A stretch of DNA of 24,546 bases from Tardiphaga sp. (lineage in GTDB: Bacteria; Pseudomonadota; Alphaproteobacteria; Rhizobiales; Xanthobacteraceae): the NCBI GenBank assembly GCA_014377915.1, contig JACMOT010000595.1, positions 1-24,546 of the forward strand. The letters are read 5' to 3'. Below the pieces are notes generated by a model. It ran no database searches. It saw only the letters and a list, made by a program, of their open reading frames with translations, and had not been told where the DNA came from. Positions 7,734 through 15,808 of the stretch are shown here, in pieces. Both the position numbers and the translations under genes were made by a program. Each line of letters begins with the position of its first letter. Position 1 is the stretch's first letter.

Positions 7734-7822
7734 GTAGGGTGGGCAAAGCGAAGCGTGCCCACGTCTTCTGCCTTCCGCCGGGCCGCGTGGGCACGGCGCA
7801 CGCGCGCCTTAGCCCACCCTAC
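7734..7822. repeat. Interspersed palindromic repeat, copy B (well preserved)
   Basis: Terminal arms GTAGGGTGGGC (7734-7744) and GCCCACCCTAC (7812-7822) are perfect reverse complements, and internal CGTGCCCACG pairs with CGTGGGCACG. The 89-bp unit can fold into a long hairpin. It lies between the HIG1 gene and the adenosyltransferase gene, close to the latter's start, so it may be carried in their transcript. Copy A at 4186-4292 shares its terminal and internal blocks. Confidence 0.85.
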
Positions 7823-7831
7823 GATCCGCGA

Positions 7832-8014
7832 CTACCGTCCCATCGCCCAGACGGTGGCCATGGTGATGACGACGGCGACGAATTGCAGCACGACGCGCCA
7901 GCGCATTAATTGTTGCGAGCGGTTCGGCGAGCCGCCACGCATCATGTTGAACAGGCCGAGCAGCAATACCAAGAGTACCGCGCCAGCCGCGACCGGAAGA
8001 AGGAGGTTGCTCAT
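7832..8014 (-). CDS. Small twin-transmembrane protein, HIG1 family
   Basis: About 60 residues from the ATG at 8014: two hydrophobic helices (LLLPVAAGAVLLVLLLGLFN and VVLQFVAVVITMATVWAMG) joined by the polar loop NMMRGGSPNRSQQLMRWR. The MMRGGSPN...SQxLMRWRV loop is characteristic of bacterial HIG1-type proteins next to cobalamin adenosyltransferase and etf genes in Rhizobiales. Mitochondrial relatives attach to respiratory supercomplexes; the bacterial role is not established. In-frame ATGs at 8026 and further upstream exist and none has a clear ribosome binding site, so the start is uncertain. Confidence 0.82.
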   Translation of the reverse strand: MSNLLLPVAAGAVLLVLLLGLFNMMRGGSPNRSQQLMRWRVVLQFVAVVITMATVWAMGR

Positions 8015-8173
8015 GAAGGATGTCATGATCGCTACATAACACCGCATGCGCGGCTTCGCCATCGCTGCCGCGAAATTGATCGGCAGGCTGCAACGATCTG
8101 GCATTTGAGCCGTATCTGTCAAATATTGTGGCGTGATCGGCAGAGTGGCTTACCTGCCCGAACAGGGTGAGAT

Positions 8174-9067
8174 GTGAGGCAGATTCGCTACGTTTTTCAC
8201 GTCGGGCTCGACGCCTTCTACACGTTCCTCGCCGATGACGGCTGGGCGATCGCCAGCCATATCGCGCTGTCGACGCTGATGGCGCTGTTCCCGTTCCTGA
8301 TCGTGCTGGCCTCGCTGGCCGGCTTCTTCGGTTCCAAGGGCCTCGCCGACCAGGCGGTTGGATTGCTGCTCGAAGTCTGGCCGGATCAGGTCGCCGGCGC
8401 GCTGTCCGGACAAATCCACGACGTCCTCACCACCACCCGCGGCGACGCGCTGACCATCGGCCTGGTGCTGGCGGTGTATTTTGCGTCCAACGGCGTCGAG
8501 AGCCTGCGGGTGGCGCTGAATCGCGCCTATGCGGTTATCGAGCCACGACGCTGGTACTGGCTGCGGCTGGAATCGATCGGCTACACGCTGATCGCCGCCG
8601 TCACCGCGCTGGCGATGGCGTTTCTGATCGTGCTTGGCCCCTTGATGCTGGAAATCGTCCGGCTCTATGTGCCGCTGCTGGTAGCCCACAACGAAAAACT
8701 GCTCAACATCGCCCGCTACGGCATCACGATCACGGCGATGATCATCGTATTGTTCATCCTGCATGCCTGGTTGCCGGCGGGGCGGCGCGGCTTCACCCAG
8801 ATTCTGCCCGGCATCGTCTTCACCATGCTGGCCTCGCTGGTGTCGGGCATCGGCTTCGGTCTGTATCTGGCGCGCTTCGCCAACAACTACGTAACGATGT
8901 ATGCCGGGCTGGCCTCGGTGATCATCGCACTGGTGTTTCTGTATTTCATCGCCGCGATCTTTGTGTATGGCGGCGAACTCAACGCCGCCATCATCAAGTC
9001 GCGCCTGCCGCGTGGCGTCTCGCTTCAAGCAGCGCAGTCGCTAGCGCCCGTGGAGACACCGGTTTAG
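8174..9067 (+). CDS. YihY/BrkB family inner-membrane protein
   Basis: 297 residues with about six membrane helices. Family landmarks are the N-terminal DGWAIASHIALSTLMALFPFL, the ASNGVESLRVALNRAY region with EPRRWYWLRL, and the C-terminal YVTMYAGLASVIIALVFLYFIAAIFVYGGELNAA. Function is unproven; older names such as ribonuclease BN are wrong for this family. The start is GTG at 8174 preceded by AGGGTGAG; an overlapping ATG is followed at once by a stop. The last 24 codons lie antisense to the end of the convergent hybrid kinase gene. Confidence 0.9.
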   Translation: MRQIRYVFHVGLDAFYTFLADDGWAIASHIALSTLMALFPFLIVLASLAGFFGSKGLADQAVGLLLEVWPDQVAGALSGQIHDVLTTTRGDALTIGLVLAVYFASNGVESLRVALNRAYAVIEPRRWYWLRLESIGYTLIAAVTALAMAFLIVLGPLMLEIVRLYVPLLVAHNEKLLNIARYGITITAMIIVLFILHAWLPAGRRGFTQILPGIVFTMLASLVSGIGFGLYLARFANNYVTMYAGLASVIIALVFLYFIAAIFVYGGELNAAIIKSRLPRGVSLQAAQSLAPVETPV

Positions 9068-10244
9068 TCAGGAACGCATTGGCGCCGGCGGCGAGCGACG
9101 CCAACTCGTCATCGTCGCGGCCGGACACCCCGATGATGGCGACGCGGCTATGCGGCGAGTGCAGCGCCCGGATCTGCCGGATCGCTTCGATGCCGTTGAT
9201 GCCTGGCAGCACCATGTCCATCAGCACCGCGTCGAAGGCGCCGTGGGCCACGCGCTCCGCGGCGGCCTCGCCGCGGCCGATGAATTCGGTATGGTGGCCA
9301 AGTTCGGACAGGATCGCATTCAGCACCACGCGGCCGAACGGATTGTCCTCGACGCTGAGCACGCGCAGCGTCTCGCGCGGTCCGAGCGCAACCTCGTCAT
9401 CGAGGCCGGACATGATGCTGACCGGGCCCTTGGCCTTGGCCAGGCTCACCGTCAGCGTGAAGACCGTGCCGCCGCCGGGGCGTGGCGTCACCACGATGTC
9501 GCCGCCCATCGCTCGCGCCAGTTGCTTCACCGATGACAGCCCGAGGCCGGCGCCGCCGAACCGCGAGGCGATGGTCACATTGGCCTGCGAGAACGGCCGG
9601 AACAGTTTCTTGATCTCGGCCAGCGACAGGCCGATGCCGCTGTCGGACACCGTGAAGGCAACCCCGACCTTGCCGGGCATCGGCACCCGGCCGACCTTCA
9701 GCGTAACGCTGCCGCGCTCGGTGAACTTGGCGGCGTTGTCGATCAGATTCTCCAGCGCCGGGCGCAGGCGGACGGGATCACCGATCACGAATACCGGCAG
9801 CCGCTCGGAAATCGCCACCGCATGCTGCAGCCCCTTGGCGGCGGCGCGGCCCGCCAGCGAATCACCGGAATTACGCGCCAACGCGCGCAGATCGAAAAAA
9901 TCCTGTCGCACTTCGGGCTTGGACGCGCTGCTGCGCGCGGCATCGACGAACAAGGTCGCCAGCCCCGCCAGATGCTCGGCGCCAGCCTTGATGGTATCGA
10001 CCCAGCGCCGCTCGCGCTCGTCCAGGTCCGAGGTTGCCAGCAGATCGCTCACCGCCAGAATGCCGGTCAGCGGCGTACGAACCTCATGGGCAAAGGCGGC
10101 CAGCGCAGCTTCAACCATGATACCCGAACGCACGGCGCTGCGTCGGGCAGGCAACTTTGCTGCCGCCGACTTGATGACGCGTTTTTTCAGCGTCTGCTTG
10201 CTGCGCTTCTGCCGTTTTTGCGGCGAGCGCGATGTCAGCGCCAT
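8994..10244 (-). CDS. Soluble hybrid sensor histidine kinase (HisKA-HATPase-REC)
   Basis: 416 residues from ATG 10244, which has AGGTGGG upstream. Order: a very basic tail (about residues 5-40, many Lys/Arg), HisKA with HEVRTPLTG (phospho-His about 53), HATPase with N-box NLIDNAAKF (about 166-173), G1 SDSGIGL (about 201) and G2 GGAGLGLSS (about 230), then a receiver domain with acidic pair ED (about 299-300), phospho-acceptor D343 in LMDMVLPG, S374 and K394. No membrane helix or recognisable sensor domain, so input must come from a partner or the cytoplasm. No response regulator lies beside it. Its 3' end overlaps the convergent YihY gene. Confidence 0.93.
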   Translation of the reverse strand: MALTSRSPQKRQKRSKQTLKKRVIKSAAAKLPARRSAVRSGIMVEAALAAFAHEVRTPLTGILAVSDLLATSDLDERERRWVDTIKAGAEHLAGLATLFVDAARSSASKPEVRQDFFDLRALARNSGDSLAGRAAAKGLQHAVAISERLPVFVIGDPVRLRPALENLIDNAAKFTERGSVTLKVGRVPMPGKVGVAFTVSDSGIGLSLAEIKKLFRPFSQANVTIASRFGGAGLGLSSVKQLARAMGGDIVVTPRPGGGTVFTLTVSLAKAKGPVSIMSGLDDEVALGPRETLRVLSVEDNPFGRVVLNAILSELGHHTEFIGRGEAAAERVAHGAFDAVLMDMVLPGINGIEAIRQIRALHSPHSRVAIIGVSGRDDDELASLAAGANAFLTKPVSPRALATALLEARRHAAGAT

Positions 10245-10279
10245 ATGACCCACCTGTCCCCAAACGCAGCATGCCATGG

Positions 10280-10293
10280 CTTGGTTGACCAAG
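10280..10293. promoter_or_regulatory. Short palindrome upstream of the hybrid kinase gene
   Basis: CTTGGT (10280-10285) and ACCAAG (10288-10293) are perfect 6-bp arms two bases apart, 36 bp upstream of the kinase start in the gap after gluQ. It has the size of a dimer operator; nothing else supports the call. Confidence 0.25.
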
Positions 10294-10337
10294 TCACGTG
10301 AGTACTAGGTCTAGAACACCACTTGGCACAGCAACGG

Positions 10338-11216
10338 TCAGTCAAACGGGGACAACTCCAGCATTCGCCGGATTTCAGCCGGGTTTAAGCCTCGCTTGCG
10401 CAGTTCGCGCAGGCTGGTAGCGCCGTTCGACTTCGCCAGCTTGGCGCCGCCTGGGTCGCGAACCAGCCGATGGTGCCGGTAGTTGGGCCGCGGCAACCCG
10501 AGCAATACCTGCAGCAGCCTATGTACGCTGGTCGACCAGAACAGATCCTGGCCGCGGACGATGTCGGTCACCCCCTGCAGGGCATCATCGACGACCACCG
10601 AGAGGTGATAGCTGGTCGGAATCTCCTTGCGGGCGAGGATGACGTCGCCCCAGGCTTGCGGCCGTGCCGGCACCCGGCCGGTATCACCGCCCGGACCAGC
10701 GCCGCGCTCGGTCCAGTCCAGTTCGCCGCAGCGATCGCAGGCCCGGGTCATGTCGAGCCGCCATGCGGTCGGCGCCCCGGCCCGTTGCAGAAGGGCGACG
10801 GCCTGCGGCGACAGCGCCTTGGCGACGCCGGGATATAGTGGCACACCGTCAGGGTCGTGCGGCCAGCGCCCCCGCGCCTGCTCCGCCGCAACCAGCCCGG
10901 CGATCTCGGCGCGACTCTCGAAGCTGGGGTAGAGCAGGCCGTCCGCGGCGAGGCGGTCGGCGGCGGCACCGTAATCCACGAAATGGTCGGACTGTCGCCG
11001 CACCGGGCCGTCCCAGGAGATGCCAAGCCAGGCCAGGTCCTCCAGGATCGCGGCCTCGAATTCCGGCTTGCAGCGGGCGCGGTCGATATCTTCCAGCCGC
11101 AACAGGAACCGGCCGCCGGCGCGCCGCGCCAGATCGAAGTTGAGCAGCGCCGAACGGGCATGGCCAAGGTGCAGATAGCCGTTGGGGCTGGGGGCGAAAC
11201 GGAAAACCGGCGGCAT
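10338..11216 (-). CDS. gluQ: Glutamyl-Q tRNA(Asp) synthetase
   Basis: A truncated GluRS paralogue that attaches glutamate to queuosine in the anticodon of tRNA(Asp). 292 residues with only the catalytic domain, as expected. FRFAPSPNGYLHLGHARSA opens it with the HIGH box as HLGH (16-19), followed by LRLEDIDRARCKP; the KMSKS box is KLAKS (259-263). The C-x-C pair that helps bind zinc in the E. coli enzyme is replaced around residues 96-101 (YPSFES). Start ATG 11216 has an AGAG upstream and is 37 bp from the divergent glycosylase gene. Confidence 0.95.
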   Translation of the reverse strand: MPPVFRFAPSPNGYLHLGHARSALLNFDLARRAGGRFLLRLEDIDRARCKPEFEAAILEDLAWLGISWDGPVRRQSDHFVDYGAAADRLAADGLLYPSFESRAEIAGLVAAEQARGRWPHDPDGVPLYPGVAKALSPQAVALLQRAGAPTAWRLDMTRACDRCGELDWTERGAGPGGDTGRVPARPQAWGDVILARKEIPTSYHLSVVVDDALQGVTDIVRGQDLFWSTSVHRLLQVLLGLPRPNYRHHRLVRDPGGAKLAKSNGATSLRELRKRGLNPAEIRRMLELSPFD

Positions 11217-11253
11217 TGATCTCTTTCGCTGCTCGTGATGATCCTAAATCGCG

Positions 11254-11910
11254 ATGACCGTTCACCTCAACAGCCAGGCCGATCTCGACGACGCCATCAC
11301 CGCGCTGGTGAAGCTTGATGCGCGGCTGCAGCCGATCCTGGAGATCGCCGGGATGCCGGCGCTGCGCCGCCGCGCGCCGGGATTTGGGGGCCTCGCCCAG
11401 ATCATCGTCGGCCAGCAGGTCTCGGTGGCGTCGGCCTCCGCGATCTGGGGCCGGGTTTCCGGCGCGTTCGAGCCGTTTCATCCCGAGTCCTTACGCAAGG
11501 CCCGCGCCGACCGGCTCGGCCGCCTGGGCCTCTCGGCGGCAAAAATCAAGACGCTGAAAGGCGTCGCGCGCGAACTCGCCGCGGAACGGCTCAACCTCGA
11601 TGTGCTCGCCGAGGAAGACGCCGACGCCGCGCACAACACGCTGACGAGGCTGCACGGCATCGGGCCGTGGACCGCCGACGTCTACCTGCTGTTCTGCCTC
11701 GGCCACGGCGACGCCTGGCCGGCCGGCGATGTCGCGATCCAGGAGTCGATCAAGGTCGGACTCGGACTCGCGGTGCGACCGACCGTCAAGCAGATGGCGC
11801 CACTGGCCGAACCCTGGCGTCCGCTGCGCGGCGCCGCGGCGCATCTGTGGTGGAGCCACTACCACGCGATCAAGAAGCGCGAAGGCGTGATCGGGAAAGT
11901 CATCGAATGA
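11254..11910 (+). CDS. DNA-3-methyladenine glycosylase II (HhH-GPD family)
   Basis: Base excision repair enzyme removing alkylated purines. 218 residues, short relative to E. coli AlkA because the N-terminal domain is absent. FGGLAQIIVGQQVSVASASAIW is the conserved helical core; the helix-hairpin-helix is LTRLHGIGPWTADVYLLF (130-147), and the catalytic Asp is D159 in PAGDVAIQ. No Cys cluster for an iron-sulfur site is present, which fits AlkA-like rather than MutY/Nth-like members. No clear ribosome binding site precedes ATG 11254. Its stop overlaps the start of the SDR gene (ATGA), so the two are co-translated. Confidence 0.9.
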   Translation: MTVHLNSQADLDDAITALVKLDARLQPILEIAGMPALRRRAPGFGGLAQIIVGQQVSVASASAIWGRVSGAFEPFHPESLRKARADRLGRLGLSAAKIKTLKGVARELAAERLNLDVLAEEDADAAHNTLTRLHGIGPWTADVYLLFCLGHGDAWPAGDVAIQESIKVGLGLAVRPTVKQMAPLAEPWRPLRGAAAHLWWSHYHAIKKREGVIGKVIE

Positions 11911-12608
11911 AATCATTTCCGACCGGCGGCCTCGCCGTGGTGATCGGCGCTTCTGGCGGCATTGGTGGCGCGATTGCAGATGCGCTGCAGGCCGACGGGA
12001 CCTTCTCCGAGATTTTGCGCTACAGCCGCGGCAGCGAGCCCGCCATCGACCTCACCTCGGAGCCCAGCATCGCGCGCGCTGCCACCGGGATCGCACAGCG
12101 CGGCGAACTGCGCCTGGTGTTCGACGCCACCGGCTTCCTGCACGACGATGCCTTTTCGCCGGAGAAAAGCTGGAGCCAGATCGATCTGGCCCACATGCAG
12201 AAATCATTCGCGGTCAACGCCATTGGTCCGGCGTTGCTGATGAAGCATCTGCTGCCGCAGCTCACCACCGACGGCAAGACCGTGTTTGCGACGCTGTCGG
12301 CGAAGGTCGGCAGCATCGGCGACAACCATCTCGGCGGCTGGTACGCCTACCGCGCCTCCAAGGCCGCGCTCAACCAATTGGTGCGTACGGCCTCGGTCGA
12401 ACTGAAGCGCAAGCGCCCCCATGCCATCTGCGTCGCGCTACATCCCGGCACGGTGGCGACAGGGCTGACCGGGCCGTTCGCCAAGACCGGGCTCGACGTG
12501 CAGACGCCGCACGCCGCCGCGGCGGATCTGCTAGAAGCGATTGACACGTTGCAGCCTGATGACTCCGGTGGATTTCTCGATCGGTTCGGCCAACCAATCC
12601 CATGGTGA
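11907..12608 (+). CDS. Short-chain dehydrogenase/reductase
   Basis: 233 residues. The NAD(P)-binding loop GASGGIG lies at 14-20, the catalytic set is N104, S131 and Y148-x3-K152 (YRASK), and PGTVATGLTGPF follows as in C-factor/CsgA-type SDRs. Substrate unknown. The ATG overlaps the glycosylase stop as ATGA, so it is coupled to it; the longer open frame upstream is only an out-of-frame reading of the glycosylase gene. The C-terminus SGGFLDRFGQPIPW is typical of SDRs annotated as cell-cell signalling C-factor homologues, a name that should not be taken as function. Confidence 0.92.
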   Translation: MKSFPTGGLAVVIGASGGIGGAIADALQADGTFSEILRYSRGSEPAIDLTSEPSIARAATGIAQRGELRLVFDATGFLHDDAFSPEKSWSQIDLAHMQKSFAVNAIGPALLMKHLLPQLTTDGKTVFATLSAKVGSIGDNHLGGWYAYRASKAALNQLVRTASVELKRKRPHAICVALHPGTVATGLTGPFAKTGLDVQTPHAAAADLLEAIDTLQPDDSGGFLDRFGQPIPW

Positions 12609-12631
12609 CCACAACAGCACTCCAGTCGAAC

Positions 12632-12646
12632 GCTGTTTAAAACAGC
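12632..12646. promoter_or_regulatory. 15-bp palindrome upstream of the DUF2855 gene
   Basis: GCTGTTT (12632-12638) and AAACAGC (12640-12646) are perfect 7-bp arms around one base. It lies between the SDR stop and the DUF2855 start, 60 bp before the latter. The one-base centre suits a dimeric operator better than a hairpin terminator. Confidence 0.35.
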
Positions 12647-12706
12647 CCCTGTCGCAAAACAGACATCGGCATCGGCAAGCATGCAGCGCCAATCGGAGGA
12701 GCTGAC

Positions 12707-13799
12707 ATGCCGACGTCCGTGGAATTCGTTGTTTCCCGAACTGACTTGGCTGATCGCAGATTGATCGAGACGCCGTTGCCGGCGCGCGGCGAACTGCCAG
12801 AGGAAAGTCTGCTGGTGAAAGTCGATCGCTTCGCCTTCACCGCCAATAACATCACCTATGCGATGCTCGGCGATTCCCTGAAGTACTGGCAGCTATTCCC
12901 GGCGCCGGCGGGTCTCGGCATCATTCCGGTATGGGGTTTTGGCGAGGTGATCGCGTCGCGCCATCCGCGGATAGACGCCGGCGAAAGACTGTTCGGCTAT
13001 TTCCCGATGGCCACGCATCTGGTGATCGAGGCCGCCGATGTCAGCAAGCGCGGGCTGCGCGACGCGGCGGCGCATCGGCAGGGCGTTGCCGCGGTCTACA
13101 ACGCCTATGCACGTGTCGGCGGCGATCCGGGCCTTTGCCGGTCGGCTGGGCGACTATCAGGCGCTGCTGCGGCCGCTATTCATGCTGTCCTTTCTGGTCG
13201 ACGCGGCTCTCGCCGAACACCAATTCTTCGGCGCCACCTCCGTGTTGCTGTCCAGCGCGTCGAGCAAAACGGCGATCGGGCTGGCGCATCTGCTGCGCAC
13301 ACAGCGACGGCCGGTCCGCGTCATCGGCCTTACCTCGGCGGCGAACGCAGATTTTGTCGCGTCGCTCGGCTGCTACGACGAGGTCGTGACTTATGAAAAT
13401 ATCGAGACGCTGCCGGGCACGGTGCCGACGGCGTTGATCGACTTTGCCGGCAGCGCCGATCTGCGCCACCGCGTGCATCGGCGCTATGGTGATAAACTTG
13501 TCCACAGCGCGCGCATCGGACTGACGCACCAGGATTTGGCTGGTGAAGATGTCGATCTGCCCGGCGCGCCGCCGACATGGTTCTTCGCGCCGGACCAGAT
13601 TCGCCTTCGTGCGAAGCAATGGGGCCCGGGCGGCATTGAGCAGCGGCTCGGCGTGGCATGGTCGGGCTTTTCACCGCATCTGGAAGGCTGGATCGAGGTG
13701 ATCCAGAGTCAAGGGCCGGCGGCGGTCGAGCAGGTGTATCGCGAAACGCTGGGCGGCCGGGCCTCACCGCGCCATGGCCATATGTTGTCGCTGGACTGA
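12707..13799 (+). pseudogene. DUF2855 family gene broken by a single frameshift
   Basis: The N-terminal part (MPTSVEFVVSRTDLADRRL to NAYARVGGDPG) reads in one frame to about 13130; the rest (FAGRLGDYQALLRPLFMLSF to GHMLSLD) continues one frame later to 13799. Removing one base in the GGGCC run near 13128-13133 restores a continuous protein of 363 residues, the usual length of DUF2855 proteins. The family has an alcohol-dehydrogenase/quinone-reductase-like look but no assigned reaction. GGAGGAG upstream of ATG 12707 is a strong ribosome binding site. Both halves otherwise look intact, so this is a recent mutation or a sequencing error. Confidence 0.85.
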
Positions 13800-13841
13800 T
13801 TGGCCTCCACCACGCATTCGCCTACGGGGACCGCAATGCTC

Positions 13842-15596
13842 TCAGATTTCCCCGACCGCCTCGCGGCGGCGCTGTTCGGATTCTTCCGCGTAGCGCCGCA
13901 CGGCATGGGCTTCGGTAAGCGTGCCGACCACGTGATGACCCTCGGCCTCGACCACCGCCAGCGATTCCGCCTCGGCGCCTTCGAACACCACCATGGCGTC
14001 GCGGATGTTCATTTCCGGATGCAGCACGACGTTGCGACAATGCAGCAGCGAGTCGAGCCGGAATGCGGTGACGTCGGGCGAATGCGCCTCGGCCACCACG
14101 GCAAGTCCGAGATAGCGGCCTTCCGCGTCGACCACGACCACTTGCGTCTTGGAGCCGAGCGGAAATTTTTCACGGAATTCGACGAGCGGTGTGCCCGCAT
14201 CGACGGTGCCAACATCGCGGCGCATCAGTCGCTCCACCGTGAGATCGCGCAGCCAGCCGACATCGGCGGCGCTGCGGATGGTCTCGCCGCGCAGATGCAG
14301 CCGCCATGTCGCGAACGAATAGCCGAACCATTCGCGCGTCAATTGCGTGGAGATGATGACGGCGACCAGCACCGCCGTGGTGAGCCAGAGATTACCGGTG
14401 GATTCCAGCGCGATGAACGACATCGTCAGCGGCCCGCCGATCACCGAGGCCGATAGCGCGCTCATGCCGATGATGGCGTAGACGTTGGGATCGAGATTGA
14501 GGCCGGGCCACAACAGGTCGAATCCGGCCGCGAACAGATGACCGCCCAACGCGCCGAGAAACAGCGTCGCGAAAAACAGACCACCGCGAAACCCGCTGCC
14601 GAGCGAGATGATCGACGCAACCGTCTTCAGCGCCATGACGAAGGCGATCAGCGCCAGCGGATAGGCGGTCATTCCGGCAAAGTGCAGCGCGCCATGGCCG
14701 GACGACATCACCTGCGGCGTCAGCAGCGCCAGCAGGCCGACCGCCAGCCCGCCGAGCGCGGGCCGCAGCGGCGCCCATAGCCCTGTCCGGGCCAACAGCG
14801 CCTCGCACCATGCCACGACGCGCATGATGCCGATGCCGAACAGAGCGGCCAGCAGGCCGAGCAGCGCCGCCACCGCGAGATCGTGACCGAGCACGTCGCC
14901 AACGCGCCCAGCGACGACGCCAAGTGACAGCGGTTCGAAAGCGTGGGCGACGAAGTAACCGGTCACCGCCGCTACCCCGACCGGCATCAGGCTGGCCGGC
15001 GTATAACCGCCGATCACCAGTTCGAAGGCATAGAAGGCGCCGGCCAGCGGCGCGCCGAAGGTTCCGGAAATGGCCGCGGCGGCACCACAGCCGACCAGCA
15101 CCCGCTGGTCGGCGCGGCGCAAATGGAAGGCGCGGCCGATCGAGGCGCCGAGGCCGCTGGCGAGCTGGGTATAGCCGGCCTCCAGCCCGACGGAGGCGCC
15201 GACGCCGCTCGACCACACCGTCTGTAGCGCCACGATGACGCTGCCACGAAACGACATCCGGCCGCCATACAACGCATTGGCCTCGATCGGATCGACCTCC
15301 CGCCCCGGCCGCCAGCGCGCCAGCGCGAGAAAGGCGAGGCCGAGCAGCAGCCCGCCGAGGCTGGGAACCAGCAGCGCGCGTACCGGGTCGATCCAGAACT
15401 GGCTCGATAGCCGCTGCCCCCATTCGAGGTTGAACAATACCGCATGCATGGCGCCGACCATCGCGCTCATCAGCGCCACCACCAGCCCGCCAAGTGCGCC
15501 GATCAGTGCCGCGAGCGCCGCCAGGCCCGTTTCGTGGGCGCGCACCAATGCGCGAAGCCATTGCGGCGCCTCAAGAAAACGCGAAGGAGTGGCCAT
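13842..15596 (-). CDS. ClC-family anion channel/transporter with CBS domains
   Basis: 584 residues: about ten or more membrane helices (residues 25-430) followed by a CBS-pair region (about 453-570; LTVERLMRRDVGTVDAG and VVLHPEMNIRDAMVVFEG). ClC landmarks are the gating-Glu segment VGLEAGY (E139), SGTFGAPLAGAFYAFE (178-192) and GSGFRGGLFFATLFLGALGG (333-352). They deviate from E. coli ClC: no GSGIP filter is visible, GREGP is GLEAGY, and the internal proton glutamate position reads Leu. The ion and mechanism are therefore uncertain. CBS domains suggest nucleotide control. No riboswitch-like structure was seen upstream; ATG 15596 has a weak ribosome binding site. Confidence 0.88.
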   Translation of the reverse strand: MATPSRFLEAPQWLRALVRAHETGLAALAALIGALGGLVVALMSAMVGAMHAVLFNLEWGQRLSSQFWIDPVRALLVPSLGGLLLGLAFLALARWRPGREVDPIEANALYGGRMSFRGSVIVALQTVWSSGVGASVGLEAGYTQLASGLGASIGRAFHLRRADQRVLVGCGAAAAISGTFGAPLAGAFYAFELVIGGYTPASLMPVGVAAVTGYFVAHAFEPLSLGVVAGRVGDVLGHDLAVAALLGLLAALFGIGIMRVVAWCEALLARTGLWAPLRPALGGLAVGLLALLTPQVMSSGHGALHFAGMTAYPLALIAFVMALKTVASIISLGSGFRGGLFFATLFLGALGGHLFAAGFDLLWPGLNLDPNVYAIIGMSALSASVIGGPLTMSFIALESTGNLWLTTAVLVAVIISTQLTREWFGYSFATWRLHLRGETIRSAADVGWLRDLTVERLMRRDVGTVDAGTPLVEFREKFPLGSKTQVVVVDAEGRYLGLAVVAEAHSPDVTAFRLDSLLHCRNVVLHPEMNIRDAMVVFEGAEAESLAVVEAEGHHVVGTLTEAHAVRRYAEESEQRRREAVGEI

Positions 15597-15730
15597 GGAG
15601 CAGGTCCGGAACTTGGGGGCCTCGTTCGAGGCGCTGACGGGGGTTTAACCGCCATGGCGGGCGCCGACCACCCGCGGCGATCAAAAAGGTCGCGGCGCAC
15701 CGCGGAATGTCAGACAGTCCGCCAACGCCC

Positions 15731-15760
15731 TTCACAATGCCGTCACGCTGACTGTAGTAT
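15731..15760 (+). promoter_or_regulatory. Candidate promoter of the HNH gene
   Basis: TTCACA (15731-15736) and TAGTAT (15755-15760) are 18 bases apart, 5 of 6 and 4 of 6 matches to sigma-70 consensus. The rest of the 212-bp gap between the ClC and HNH genes shows no other clear signal. Confidence 0.35.
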
Positions 15761-15808
15761 GTGAGGACAGGCTGCGCCGCAGTCTCTGGTGGGGGTCAGG
15801 AGCGTTAA

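Noticed and set aside
7717..7831. Cobalamin riboswitch before the adenosyltransferase gene
   Set aside because: The gap is filled by the interspersed repeat; no B12-box-like sequence was seen.
8150..9028. 292-codon minus-strand frame
   Set aside because: Mirror of the YihY gene; Gln/His/Arg-rich low-quality protein.
9079..10248. 389-codon plus-strand frame
   Set aside because: Antisense to the hybrid kinase, Ser/Arg-rich, no domain.
11667..11906. Upstream extension of the SDR frame
   Set aside because: It reads the glycosylase gene out of frame; the ATGA overlap at 11907 gives the normal SDR N-terminus.
14392..15561. 389-codon minus-strand frame
   Set aside because: Alternative frame within the ClC gene; Arg-rich and domainless.
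15597..15808. Fluoride riboswitch before the ClC gene
   Set aside because: The conserved fluoride-riboswitch core is not recognisable on the minus strand here.
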